From contig NC_005071.1 in the NCBI RefSeq assembly GCF_000011485.1, forward strand, positions 2,111,347 through 2,175,346: 64,000 nucleotides of DNA, read 5' to 3'. Position 1 is the first letter of the stretch. Every line of letters begins with the position of its first letter. A program made the position numbers and the translations under genes. The notes below the pieces were generated by a model, which saw nothing but the letters and a program-made list of their open reading frames with translations, had not been told where the DNA came from and ran no database searches. Shown in pieces: positions 30,282 through 37,889 of the stretch. Origin of the DNA: Prochlorococcus marinus str. MIT 9313 (GTDB lineage Bacteria > Cyanobacteriota > Cyanobacteriia > PCC-6307 > Cyanobiaceae).

Positions 30282-31296
30282 TACAACTCGCCACGGGAAC
30301 GGCCAGCAATAACCCCAAGAGCTGCCCAAAACCAAATAATGCTCCTGTTCTGGCACCAATCGGCAAGGCAATCAGCAACCAAGCAGGCTGCAAGCCAACG
30401 ATGCTTCCCATCAGGCGCGGTTGGATCACTTGATCCACAATCTGACCAACAGCGATCGCAGCGGCCAGAATCTCTAGACCCATGCGGGGGTCCTGTAATG
30501 CGAGCAGTGCACTCACACCAACAATCGTGAGCGCACTGGCGTAGGGGATCAACGTCGTAAAACCAATTAAGACCGCAAATAACACTCCAAAGGGAATATC
30601 TAGCAGCGTAAAAACAGCGATTTGGCCACCGCTGAGAATCAACGCAAGCAAAACCTGCCCGGCAAAATAACCACGGAATGTGCCCGTGATCGTATCGACC
30701 ACAAGCTCCCTCCATTGATCTGGCAGCCAACGAGCCAGCCCAGCAGTGATTGGATCACCCCCCAGCAAAAGAAACACTGCCAAGACCAGCACCAACAACG
30801 TGTTGATGGTGATGCCAAGAGTGGCTCCAAGAATGCCGAGTAATTGCTGACTCAACTGAGTCGCCACGCCGCTCAGTCGTGTCAGTAGATCACTACTGAA
30901 GTCTCCAAATTCACTAGGCAATCCCCGACCCGAAGCCCATTCCTGCAGCCGACTCACCCAACCTTCTGCAGCCACAAGCCAACCGGGTAATTCATTGATC
31001 AGCTGGCCAAGCTGATCAATCAGACGGGGCACCAACGCAACGCCCGCTAACACCAACAAGCCAACCGCCAAAACTGCCACCACACCGATGGCCAGCCAAC
31101 GGGGCAACCCCAGACGCTGATTAATCCAGCGACTGGGGATATCTAGCAAAAATGCAATCAGCGCTGCCGTGACAAACAGCCCTGGGAACGGAGCCAAAGG
31201 CACTAGTAACTGACGCAGCACCCAAAGATTGAGGGCGAACAGAGGCAAAAGCAGACTGAGCCGCAACCAGATAGGGAATACCAATGGCCCAAGCAT
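30226..31296 (-). CDS. AI-2E family transporter (PerM-like permease)
   Basis: This 356-residue polytopic protein has the family layout: N-terminal hydrophobic pairs, a long soluble loop (about 100-140), then C-terminal helices with GVLFAVLIGFTTLIPY and PRLMGSIVGLQPAWLLIALPIGA. The family includes TqsA (AI-2 exporter) and sodium/proton antiporters, so the substrate is unknown. The start codon lies only 10 bp from the 247-bp repeat at the island's left edge, so the island may have altered its promoter. Confidence 0.87.
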   Translation of the reverse strand: MLGPLVFPIWLRLSLLLPLFALNLWVLRQLLVPLAPFPGLFVTAALIAFLLDIPSRWINQRLGLPRWLAIGVVAVLAVGLLVLAGVALVPRLIDQLGQLINELPGWLVAAEGWVSRLQEWASGRGLPSEFGDFSSDLLTRLSGVATQLSQQLLGILGATLGITINTLLVLVLAVFLLLGGDPITAGLARWLPDQWRELVVDTITGTFRGYFAGQVLLALILSGGQIAVFTLLDIPFGVLFAVLIGFTTLIPYASALTIVGVSALLALQDPRMGLEILAAAIAVGQIVDQVIQPRLMGSIVGLQPAWLLIALPIGARTGALFGFGQLLGLLLAVPVASCIKTLVDAWRELPFDSAES

Positions 31297-31305
31297 CAGA
31301 GAACT

Positions 31306-31552
31306 CTCATTGAGATCCTCAGCAGATCAGTCACTAGGCTGAAGCTTGGCTCCTCGCAAAGAAGCCTGCCACCAAAATGCAAGCCAGCAAGCAATCCCAA
31401 CAAACTTAAAGCCCTCTTCAAACAACTGCACCGTGGCGTAGCCAATGGGCAATAGATCCTGAACCTTATCGCTGACTATCGAGAGGCCCAGAAGCATGGC
31501 CGCCGCCAGGAATGCCACACCATCAGCCTGGATGACTCATTTGCAAAAGCGT
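31306..31552. repeat. Left copy of a 247-bp direct repeat bounding the island
   Basis: Compared with 39569-39815, this stretch has the same length and only six mismatches by eye (about 97.6 percent identity), in the same orientation. It holds the last 75 or so codons of a membrane-protein gene plus about 21 bp beyond its stop. The match ends abruptly on the island side at 31552. Confidence 0.9.
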
Positions 31553-31665
31553 CCGCAGAAAGAAAGCTGTAATGATGCAGTAACAGCCAGCTTGAGCTAA
31601 TTGCGCAAGGCTCATGCCGTAAGGAAAGATCATCAAGACAAAGCAATCTGGAGAGCATGGCCACC
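31327..31665 (-). pseudogene. Decayed 3' fragment of a paralogue of the gene at 39590-40204
   Basis: The last part, including VSDKVQDLLPIGYATVQLFE, matches the C-terminus of the intact gene at 39590-40204 almost exactly. Upstream of 31552 the homology goes on but is weak: CLDDLSLRHEP here against CLDDLFLLHDR there, in shifted frames, with a TGA in the position that follows the matching RF.K residues. The 5' half of the gene is absent. It is therefore a truncated, frameshifted remnant with a homogenised or recently exchanged 3' end. Confidence 0.8.
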
Positions 31666-31694
31666 CTTAGGCATTAGGGCAGAATTGTCTCTAG

Positions 31695-31766
31695 AGGCGT
31701 TTGGCTCAGCGGTAGAAAGCCTGCCTTACAAACACGATCTCGCTGGTTCTATCCCGGCATCGCTAA
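31695..31766 (+). pseudogene. Degenerate tRNA-Val(UAC)-like sequence
   Basis: The stretch reads like a tRNA: TTGGCTCAGCGGTAGA is a canonical D-arm and CTGCCTTACAAA contains a UAC anticodon in a normal loop. The 3' anticodon-stem side no longer pairs (ACACG where GCAGG is expected), and the T-loop is TTCTATC instead of TTCRANY. The acceptor arms do not match well. It is probably a dead tRNA left by an integration event at the island edge. Confidence 0.7.
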
Positions 31767-31786
31767 TCACCTAAAAGGTCTAGTCA

Positions 31787-32707
31787 ATGAATTTGGCTCT
31801 TTCCCCAACGCTGGCTGCATGTCGGCCCCGGCAATGGCCAAAGAATCTGTTGGTTTTCGCTGCTCCACTTTTTGCCTTCCGCTTCGAGATTGAGATTTGG
31901 CAGCGAGCACTTGCTGCACTTGTGGCTTTCTGCTTGATCTCTAGCGCGATCTATCTACTGAATGACTGTCTTGATGTCGAGGTCGATCGAGTTCACCCCA
32001 GCAAAAGATATAGATCCATCGCCTCTGGGCTGGTCACGGTGCCTGCAGCCCTAGCAACAGCATTGATGCTCACAGTAGTCAGCCTCAGTTTCGCAGCCGT
32101 AATTACTCCAAAGTTGGCAGGCGTGGTGCTGCTATACGGCCTCATTCAAGTCGGCTACTGCTTAAAGCTGAAGCACCAACCGTTACTTGATCTTTTCGCT
32201 ATCGCATCGGGATTCTTATTGCGGGCCATCGCAGGTGCTGTTGCTGCTGGCCTACCCCTTTCCCCCTGGTTCCTGCTCACTGTGGGACTGCTAGCGCTTT
32301 TTCTAGCTATTGAAAAGCGCAAGGCCGAACTTCGCGTAACGAAGAACGCTGGGGTAACGACCCGCACAGTATTGAAGCGCTACTCATTACCTCTGCTGCT
32401 GCGGCTTGAAAGCTTGGTGGCAACCAGTTCCTTTATGTCTTATTCACTCTGGGCCGCCGGTCCAGCTCTGAAAGGAGCGTCAACCAGTTGGATGCTACTC
32501 ACCGTACCCTTCGTACTAGTAGGGATTTTCCGCTATCAGTTGCTCAGTGATCCTGAAGAGGTCGAACGCCGTGGCACATTGAGACCAGATCTCAATGGCG
32601 AAAAGCCTGAGGAGATTCTGTTGAATGATCGCGGCATTCAGTTCACCTTGATCGGCTGGGTCTTGACTACTTTGCTGATCGGGTTAGTCAACCACGCAGC
32701 TGCATAA
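31787..32707 (+). CDS. UbiA-family polyprenyl-phosphate phosphoribosyltransferase (DPPR synthase-like)
   Basis: This 306-residue membrane prenyltransferase-fold protein has about eight to nine helices. The first Asp-rich motif is NDCLDVEVDRVHPSKRYR (about residues 59-76); the second region is LLDLFAIASGFLLRAIAGA, and IEKRKAELR follows. These features match decaprenyl-phosphate 5-phosphoribosyltransferase (mycobacterial Rv3806c type) rather than menA or chlG proteins. It would move phosphoribose from PRPP to polyprenyl phosphate. It opens an operon with 2-bp spacing to the next gene. The exact lipid acceptor is unknown. Confidence 0.85.
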   Translation: MNLALSPTLAACRPRQWPKNLLVFAAPLFAFRFEIEIWQRALAALVAFCLISSAIYLLNDCLDVEVDRVHPSKRYRSIASGLVTVPAALATALMLTVVSLSFAAVITPKLAGVVLLYGLIQVGYCLKLKHQPLLDLFAIASGFLLRAIAGAVAAGLPLSPWFLLTVGLLALFLAIEKRKAELRVTKNAGVTTRTVLKRYSLPLLLRLESLVATSSFMSYSLWAAGPALKGASTSWMLLTVPFVLVGIFRYQLLSDPEEVERRGTLRPDLNGEKPEEILLNDRGIQFTLIGWVLTTLLIGLVNHAAA

Positions 32708-32709
32708 TC

Positions 32710-34251
32710 ATGGCGATTGCAGTTTTTGATGTGGACGGCACCCTTTTGCAGGGTGATTGTCTACTGATGGCATGCCGACGATCGCGTGGCGCCTTGGGCA
32801 CAGTCTTGGCAGTCCTGATCTGTATGCCTTGGCTGATTGCATGGCAACTACGGCTCATCAAAACTGGACGTTGCAAAGAGAAGGTAATTGCAGCCTTTCG
32901 TATCTGTGAGGCCGTTAATCAAGCCGCATTGAACGATCGCCAGGATTGGTTACTGCCAATGCTGCAGCGTCAACTACGTGATGAAGCTGTTCAGAGATTG
33001 CAATGGCATCAGAAGCGTGGTGATCGAGTATTGCTCTGCTCTGCTTCACCGCGCCTACTCTTACAACCACTAGCCGATGTTTTGGGCGTAGAACTGCTCT
33101 GCACTGAATTAGCAAAAGTAGACGGTTTATGGCAACCGCAATTGGTGAGTGCTAATTGCAAGGGCTCCGAGAAGGTGCGATGCCTGGAAGCCCATTTAGG
33201 GCCACTAAAACATTTCACAATTGAAGCCTATGGCGATAGTCGTGGCGATCGGGAACTACTACAAGCTGCCGCGATCCCCCACTACCGCAGCTTTTGTACT
33301 GAACCAAGGCCCTACCCTGCTTTCTCGCTGGGCGCTTTGTTGCCATTGATAGCTCTGACCCTGCTGAGCTATGGGCTGTTGGGGAGTTGGAGCCAGGGCG
33401 ACAAGTTACTTCCGCTATTTCTGCGCCTTTGGCCACAGATATCAGTGGGGCTGCTGCTTGTACTGGTTAGCTATACGGTTCGCTACGGCAGGTGGAGGCT
33501 GTTACTGGCGGCTCTCTCTTTGCAACCACCAATAGCAGATGATGCCAGGATCTGGATGGGTTCCTATGCTTTTACGGCTACGCCAGGTAAAAGCGGAGAA
33601 GCTGTTCGTTCTTGGCTACTCAAGCAGAACTGCAATATCCCGGCACCCCCGACTCTGATGGCGTTGGCGGTAGAGCGCCTCACTGACGGTACTTCTGTAC
33701 TGCTTATTTTGTTGTTCAATCTGCCCTTGCTGCTGCGTTGGAAACTTCCTTTGGTCTTGCTATGCACCTTGGGGCTAATTGCTGTGATCGGGTTCTGGCT
33801 GTTGGGCTGGGGACGCTGGTTGAGATCGTTGTTTTGGTCGACTGCTAACAAGTTGCTGCCTGAAAAGTTTGTCAGCGCAAGCGGAGATGGTCTGATTGCA
33901 TTACGGCAATTGTTGCGAGCGCGACTCTTGCTAACGGCAACCATGATTGGGGTAGTGGCATGGTCATTAGAAGGCCTCAGCCTATGGATATTGATTAAAG
34001 GCATCGGCGCAGGCGGCATCAACTGGAATGAAGCAACAATTGCTCACACGGCCGCTGGCCTCCTTGGAGCTCTTTCCCTATTGCCAGGTGGACTTGGCAG
34101 CACCGAGGCAGGCACCATTGGTCTGTTGAATCTCCAAGGTGTACCTCTTGCCGTCGCCACTCCGGCCACTCTGCTAATCCGCTTGATGACTCTCTGGTTC
34201 GCTACCGGTCTGGGAGTGTTGTGCTTGCTATGGCAAGAGCGTAGAAGCTGA
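32710..34251 (+). CDS. HAD-IB phosphatase fused to LPG-synthase-like (UPF0104) membrane domain
   Basis: Residues 1 to about 205 form a HAD phosphatase: VFDVDGTLLQGD (nucleophile Asp7, acid Asp9), LLCSASPRLLLQPL and AYGDSRGDRELL. Residues from about 215 to 513 are polytopic, with the UPF0104/AglD-family marks TATPGKSGEAVRSWLL, VERLTDG and LPGGLGSTEAG. In this operon the HAD half could remove the 5-phosphate from polyprenyl-phosphoryl-phosphoribose, and the membrane half could move the lipid-sugar across the membrane; both roles are inference. The stop and the next start share a base (TGATG). Confidence 0.82.
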   Translation: MAIAVFDVDGTLLQGDCLLMACRRSRGALGTVLAVLICMPWLIAWQLRLIKTGRCKEKVIAAFRICEAVNQAALNDRQDWLLPMLQRQLRDEAVQRLQWHQKRGDRVLLCSASPRLLLQPLADVLGVELLCTELAKVDGLWQPQLVSANCKGSEKVRCLEAHLGPLKHFTIEAYGDSRGDRELLQAAAIPHYRSFCTEPRPYPAFSLGALLPLIALTLLSYGLLGSWSQGDKLLPLFLRLWPQISVGLLLVLVSYTVRYGRWRLLLAALSLQPPIADDARIWMGSYAFTATPGKSGEAVRSWLLKQNCNIPAPPTLMALAVERLTDGTSVLLILLFNLPLLLRWKLPLVLLCTLGLIAVIGFWLLGWGRWLRSLFWSTANKLLPEKFVSASGDGLIALRQLLRARLLLTATMIGVVAWSLEGLSLWILIKGIGAGGINWNEATIAHTAAGLLGALSLLPGGLGSTEAGTIGLLNLQGVPLAVATPATLLIRLMTLWFATGLGVLCLLWQERRS

Positions 34252-35219
34252 TGTCAGCTGCTGACTCTGAACCCAGTCAAGGCTGGAAACCAGCATGGAG
34301 CAGTTTCATTGCCCTGACACTCCTAGCTGTGGCTTTAACGGCGATGCTGCAGAGGCCAGCTTCTGAGCGCCAAGTACTTGTAGCGTCGACCCACAAGCTG
34401 CTGCTGTGGCTTCCAGTGCTCTACGGCATCGTGGTAGTCAGCTATGCAGGCCGTTATTGGCGCTGGAGGCTATTACTGGGCCGAATTGGAATCGGTCGAC
34501 TGAGTTGGGCCGATCTGATCGGCTGGTTTCGTGGCTTTGCCCTCACGGCAACCCCCGCCAAGTTGGGCGAACTCAATCGGATTCGGCAGCTCCATAGGCA
34601 GCTGAACTACCCCCGCAGCCCCCTGGTGCACGTCTTTGTAGTTGAACGCATCGCTGATGCATCTGCCGTGGCTTTTCTGCTGATGCTGTTGACGCCGAAT
34701 CAATTGCTGGTGCATCTTTCAGGCCTGAATTGGATCGTTGAACTACTGCTAGCTGTGGGGGTGTTGGCTGTTGTTTTCTTTTCCGCCTTACGCCCCCTGC
34801 GCTGCTTCTTATCCAATCGCCTAAAAAGCTGGCATCATCATCTACCCAGCGGCGCTCTGGGGCGCGCCATCTGGCCCGCCATATTGATTTCAATGGCGCT
34901 GTGGGCCAATGAGGCCTTAGTGCTTTGGTTACTGGTGCACTTGCTGAGCCCTACACCGATCACCATCCCAACAGCCATCAGCATTTATTTGCTGTCTGGT
35001 GTCATCGGCATAGCTTCATCATTACCTGGCGGGGTTGGAGTGAATGAGGCCGTCACAGTCTTGCTTTTAAGCAGACTGGACATTGGCCCTGCAGTCGCCC
35101 TGCCGGTTGCGGTGCTTAGGCGGATTATCACCCTTTGGTCAATCGTGGCTCTCGCTGCTGCGATTAGGATTTTCTGGCCTTATCCAGCCTTCTCATCTAG
35201 CAAGTTTGCGAAAGGATGA
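34251..35219 (+). CDS. UPF0104/LPG-synthase transmembrane-domain protein, flippase-like
   Basis: This 322-residue protein with about eight helices has the same family marks as the second half of the previous gene: FALTATPAKLGELNRIRQL, VERIADA and SLPGGVGVNEAV. The two are paralogues by motif. Family members include AglD-like and MprF-type flippase domains. Two such domains side by side could form a pair or act at different steps. Start and stop overlap both neighbours (TGATG and ATGA). Confidence 0.8.
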   Translation: MSAADSEPSQGWKPAWSSFIALTLLAVALTAMLQRPASERQVLVASTHKLLLWLPVLYGIVVVSYAGRYWRWRLLLGRIGIGRLSWADLIGWFRGFALTATPAKLGELNRIRQLHRQLNYPRSPLVHVFVVERIADASAVAFLLMLLTPNQLLVHLSGLNWIVELLLAVGVLAVVFFSALRPLRCFLSNRLKSWHHHLPSGALGRAIWPAILISMALWANEALVLWLLVHLLSPTPITIPTAISIYLLSGVIGIASSLPGGVGVNEAVTVLLLSRLDIGPAVALPVAVLRRIITLWSIVALAAAIRIFWPYPAFSSSKFAKG

Positions 35220-35971
35220 ACACTATGGGTCAAGCAGCGAGAACTCCGATTCGCAGCTCCTTTGTGCTCGGAAGTACCAGTGAAATAGCCAAGGCAATTT
35301 GCCATGAGTTGGCTCGATGTGGCTGTCGTCAGTTCCATTTGATTGCCCGCAACCAGGCTGGGAACGAACAACTGGCCGAACAACTGAGAAATCACTATGG
35401 CGCAGTCGTCACCCAGGAGCAGACCGATCTTTTGACTGATGTAGCCCTTGATGGTCCTGGCAAGCCGCAGGTGGGCAACTATGACTTGTATTTGATCACT
35501 GCGGGTTCTCTTGGTGATCTCGAACTAGCGCGCAACGATGCCACTGAGGCCTTGCGAATCACAGCTGCAAACTACAGCGGTCTACTGCCATGGTTAACTG
35601 CAATTGCTACTCCTGAGCGGCTTTCTGGCCCGGGGCGGTTGTGGGTGTTCAGTTCAGTTGCAGCTGATCTTGGCAGACCCTCCAACTATCACTACGGAGC
35701 AGCCAAAGCTGCTCTTACTGCGTTCTGCGAGGGTCTACAACTGCGCTGCCAAAGGAAGCCTTTTGCAGTGCGCACCATCAAGGCTGGCTTTATGGCCACA
35801 TCGATGACGATTGGCAAGGCACCAAAAGTTCTGTGCGTCAGTCCACAATCGGTGGCGCGTGATCTACTGAGACGCCCCAACCGTAGAGGTATCGAATACC
35901 TCCCCTGGTGGTGGGCACAGATCATGTGGTTCATTCGCTTGTTGCCTGCGCCCTTTGCTTCAAGGCTGTGA
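35216..35971 (+). CDS. dprE2: Short-chain dehydrogenase, DprE2-like (polyprenylphosphoryl-2-keto-ribose reductase)
   Basis: This 251-residue SDR has the nucleotide-binding start FVLGSTSEIAKAICHELARC, LITAGSLGD, and the catalytic Ser (VFSSVAADLG) with YHYGAAK (Tyr-xxx-Lys). The GSTSEIA form and the hydrophobic C-terminal end (WWWAQIMWFIRLLPAPF) are typical of DprE2 rather than of generic SDRs. With the adjacent DprE1-like oxidase it would epimerise polyprenyl-phosphoryl ribose to arabinose. The GTG start of the next gene overlaps its stop by four bases. Confidence 0.87.
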   Translation: MNTMGQAARTPIRSSFVLGSTSEIAKAICHELARCGCRQFHLIARNQAGNEQLAEQLRNHYGAVVTQEQTDLLTDVALDGPGKPQVGNYDLYLITAGSLGDLELARNDATEALRITAANYSGLLPWLTAIATPERLSGPGRLWVFSSVAADLGRPSNYHYGAAKAALTAFCEGLQLRCQRKPFAVRTIKAGFMATSMTIGKAPKVLCVSPQSVARDLLRRPNRRGIEYLPWWWAQIMWFIRLLPAPFASRL

Positions 35972-37338
35972 CCTTGCCCCTCTCTTCGCAAACACAAATC
36001 CTCAGCGGTTGGGGCCGCACAATGCCAGTGCAGGCAAAGGTTGTGCAGCCAGCCAGCGTCCAACAAGTCCAGGAGCTAGTGCGTCAGGCAAGCCCGGCCT
36101 CACTGATCGCGAGAGGGCTAGGCCGCTCATACGGTGATGCGGCCCAACTGGATGGTGCCTCTGCGGTTGAGATGGGAGCCTTTGATCAAATCAACCTTGA
36201 TCTTGTCAAAGGCTCTGTGACAGCCGGCGCAGGGGTAAGTCTGAATCAGTTGCTGCGGGTAATCGTGCCGGCAGGCTTTTTTTTGCCCGTCACCCCTGGC
36301 ACTCGTAACGTCACCATTGGCGGTGCCATTGCAGCAGATGTGCACGGCAAAAACCATCACGTTGATGGCAGCTTTGGCAATCATCTCCAACGGCTGTTGC
36401 TTGTTGATGGCAGAGGCGAGCTGCGTGAGCTCACCCCCAGCGGGAAAAGCAGCGTGGATGAAATCGAACAGTTCTGGGCAACGGTGGGTGGGATGGGTCT
36501 CACCGGCATCATCGTGGAAGCCACCTTTTCACTCATCCCAATCAGCAGCTCTTTGATCAGCGTCAATACCGCTCGATATCACAATCTCGATGAGCTGATG
36601 GCTGCGATGGTGGCGTCTGATAGCAATTACCGTTACAGCGTCGCCTGGATCGACAGCCTCAATGCAAAGGGCCGCGGAGTTCTCAGCTGCGGTGACCATG
36701 CCATGGCCGAACAACTACCCACCAGCCAACAGGCGGATCCACTTGTTTACGACCCAAAGCCCTTGGCCTCAGCACCGACTTTTCTCCCTGTAGGGCTACT
36801 CAACAAGCTCACCGTACGAGCCTTTAACGAAGCCTGGTTTCGCAAGGCACCCAAGCAGCGGCTAGGTGAATTGCAGACAATCGGAGCCTATTTCCACCCT
36901 CTTGATGGTGTGCAGGACTGGAATCGTATCTATGGCCCGGCCGGTTTTTTGCAGTATCAATTCGTTGTGCCAGACAACGCCTCACACTTAGTGCTCTACA
37001 CGCTAGAAGCCTTGCGAAAAATTGGCACTTCGAGCTTTTTGACTGTGCTCAAGCGTTTTGGTCCTAGTAACCCAGGCCACTTGTCGTTTCCAATGCAGGG
37101 ATGGACACTTGCAGTGGATCTTCCTGCAGCGGTACCGGGATTATTTGAGGTACTTGACCATCTAGATGAACACATAGCTGCTGAGAATGGCAGACTTTAC
37201 CTAGCGAAAGATTCGCGCCAATCAGCCACAATCCTTCGCCGAACTTATCCACGACTGGAGGAGTGGCAGCAAGCAAGAGAAAAACTTGACCCCAGCAAAG
37301 TCTTCTCTTCAGACATGGCTATTAGGACTGGACTTTAG
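35968..37338 (+). CDS. dprE1: FAD-linked oxidase, DprE1-like (polyprenylphosphoryl-beta-D-ribose 2'-oxidase)
   Basis: The 456-residue flavoprotein carries the DprE1 blocks LIARGLGRSYGDAAQ, FLPVTPGTRNVTIGGAIAAD and HGKNHHVDGSFGNH for FAD, with YLAKDSR (Lys414, matching the catalytic Lys418 of the Mycobacterium enzyme) and the end DPSKVFSSDMA. Where the mycobacterial enzyme has Cys387 (GWNICVDFP), this one has GWTLAVDLP, so alanine at about residue 382. I use the GTG at 35968, overlapping the dprE2 stop; the frame extends further upstream. Confidence in the family is high; the substrate chain length is unknown. Confidence 0.92.
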   Translation: MTLPLSSQTQILSGWGRTMPVQAKVVQPASVQQVQELVRQASPASLIARGLGRSYGDAAQLDGASAVEMGAFDQINLDLVKGSVTAGAGVSLNQLLRVIVPAGFFLPVTPGTRNVTIGGAIAADVHGKNHHVDGSFGNHLQRLLLVDGRGELRELTPSGKSSVDEIEQFWATVGGMGLTGIIVEATFSLIPISSSLISVNTARYHNLDELMAAMVASDSNYRYSVAWIDSLNAKGRGVLSCGDHAMAEQLPTSQQADPLVYDPKPLASAPTFLPVGLLNKLTVRAFNEAWFRKAPKQRLGELQTIGAYFHPLDGVQDWNRIYGPAGFLQYQFVVPDNASHLVLYTLEALRKIGTSSFLTVLKRFGPSNPGHLSFPMQGWTLAVDLPAAVPGLFEVLDHLDEHIAAENGRLYLAKDSRQSATILRRTYPRLEEWQQAREKLDPSKVFSSDMAIRTGL

Positions 37339-37889
37339 ACCAATCATTCTCATCAATCTAGAGAACACTCCCTGACACTATCTGCATGTATATGACGCAA
37401 TCATTCTGCGCCAACAAGTCAATCCTTCTCTAGCGAACATGATCGTTGTCAACAAGTAGTGTCATCGGCTGGGGATAGCGAAGAAGATACAGTCCAAAAC
37501 TATTCATCTTGAAGCAAATCAGCTAAGCCAAATATTGGCTTGCAAAGAATACTTAGAAATTTTGCTTAAGCCAAATACTGCCGGTTGAATCATACCCAAT
37601 CGGCTAAGGATTGGATTCAAAAGCAATATCGTAAATCACAAGCATACCTGCCAGAACATACATTCAACCAAAAGAGTGGTTGTCAAGCCCACATGACAAG
37701 AGCTTACAAAGCCCATCAACCAAACAGTCTACACATTAACAAAAAGAGAATGGCAGCATTTAGCGATCTCAAGAAGAGATATTCCAATGGAAGTAGCATC
37801 AACAAATCAACCTTTGCAAAATTTTATGCCGGCTATATTGCATTTATTATACCCAATAAGTAGGCCTTGCAATGTGATTTAAAGCTGGC
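37339..37889. other. AT-rich intergenic region in the island
   Basis: This 550-bp gap separates dprE1 from the polytopic protein gene. A 92-codon plus-strand frame (37585-37863, TTG start) is lysine- and asparagine-rich with no recognisable domain, and I do not count it as a gene. Two similar short stretches, AGCCAAATATTGG near 37525 and AAGCCAAATACTG near 37568, are a weak direct repeat. No tRNA or strong terminator is seen. Confidence 0.5.

Noticed and set aside
37585-37863. 92-codon frame in the island gap
   Set aside because: TTG start, Lys/Asn/His-rich, no hydrophobic core or domain; probably chance in AT-rich DNA.
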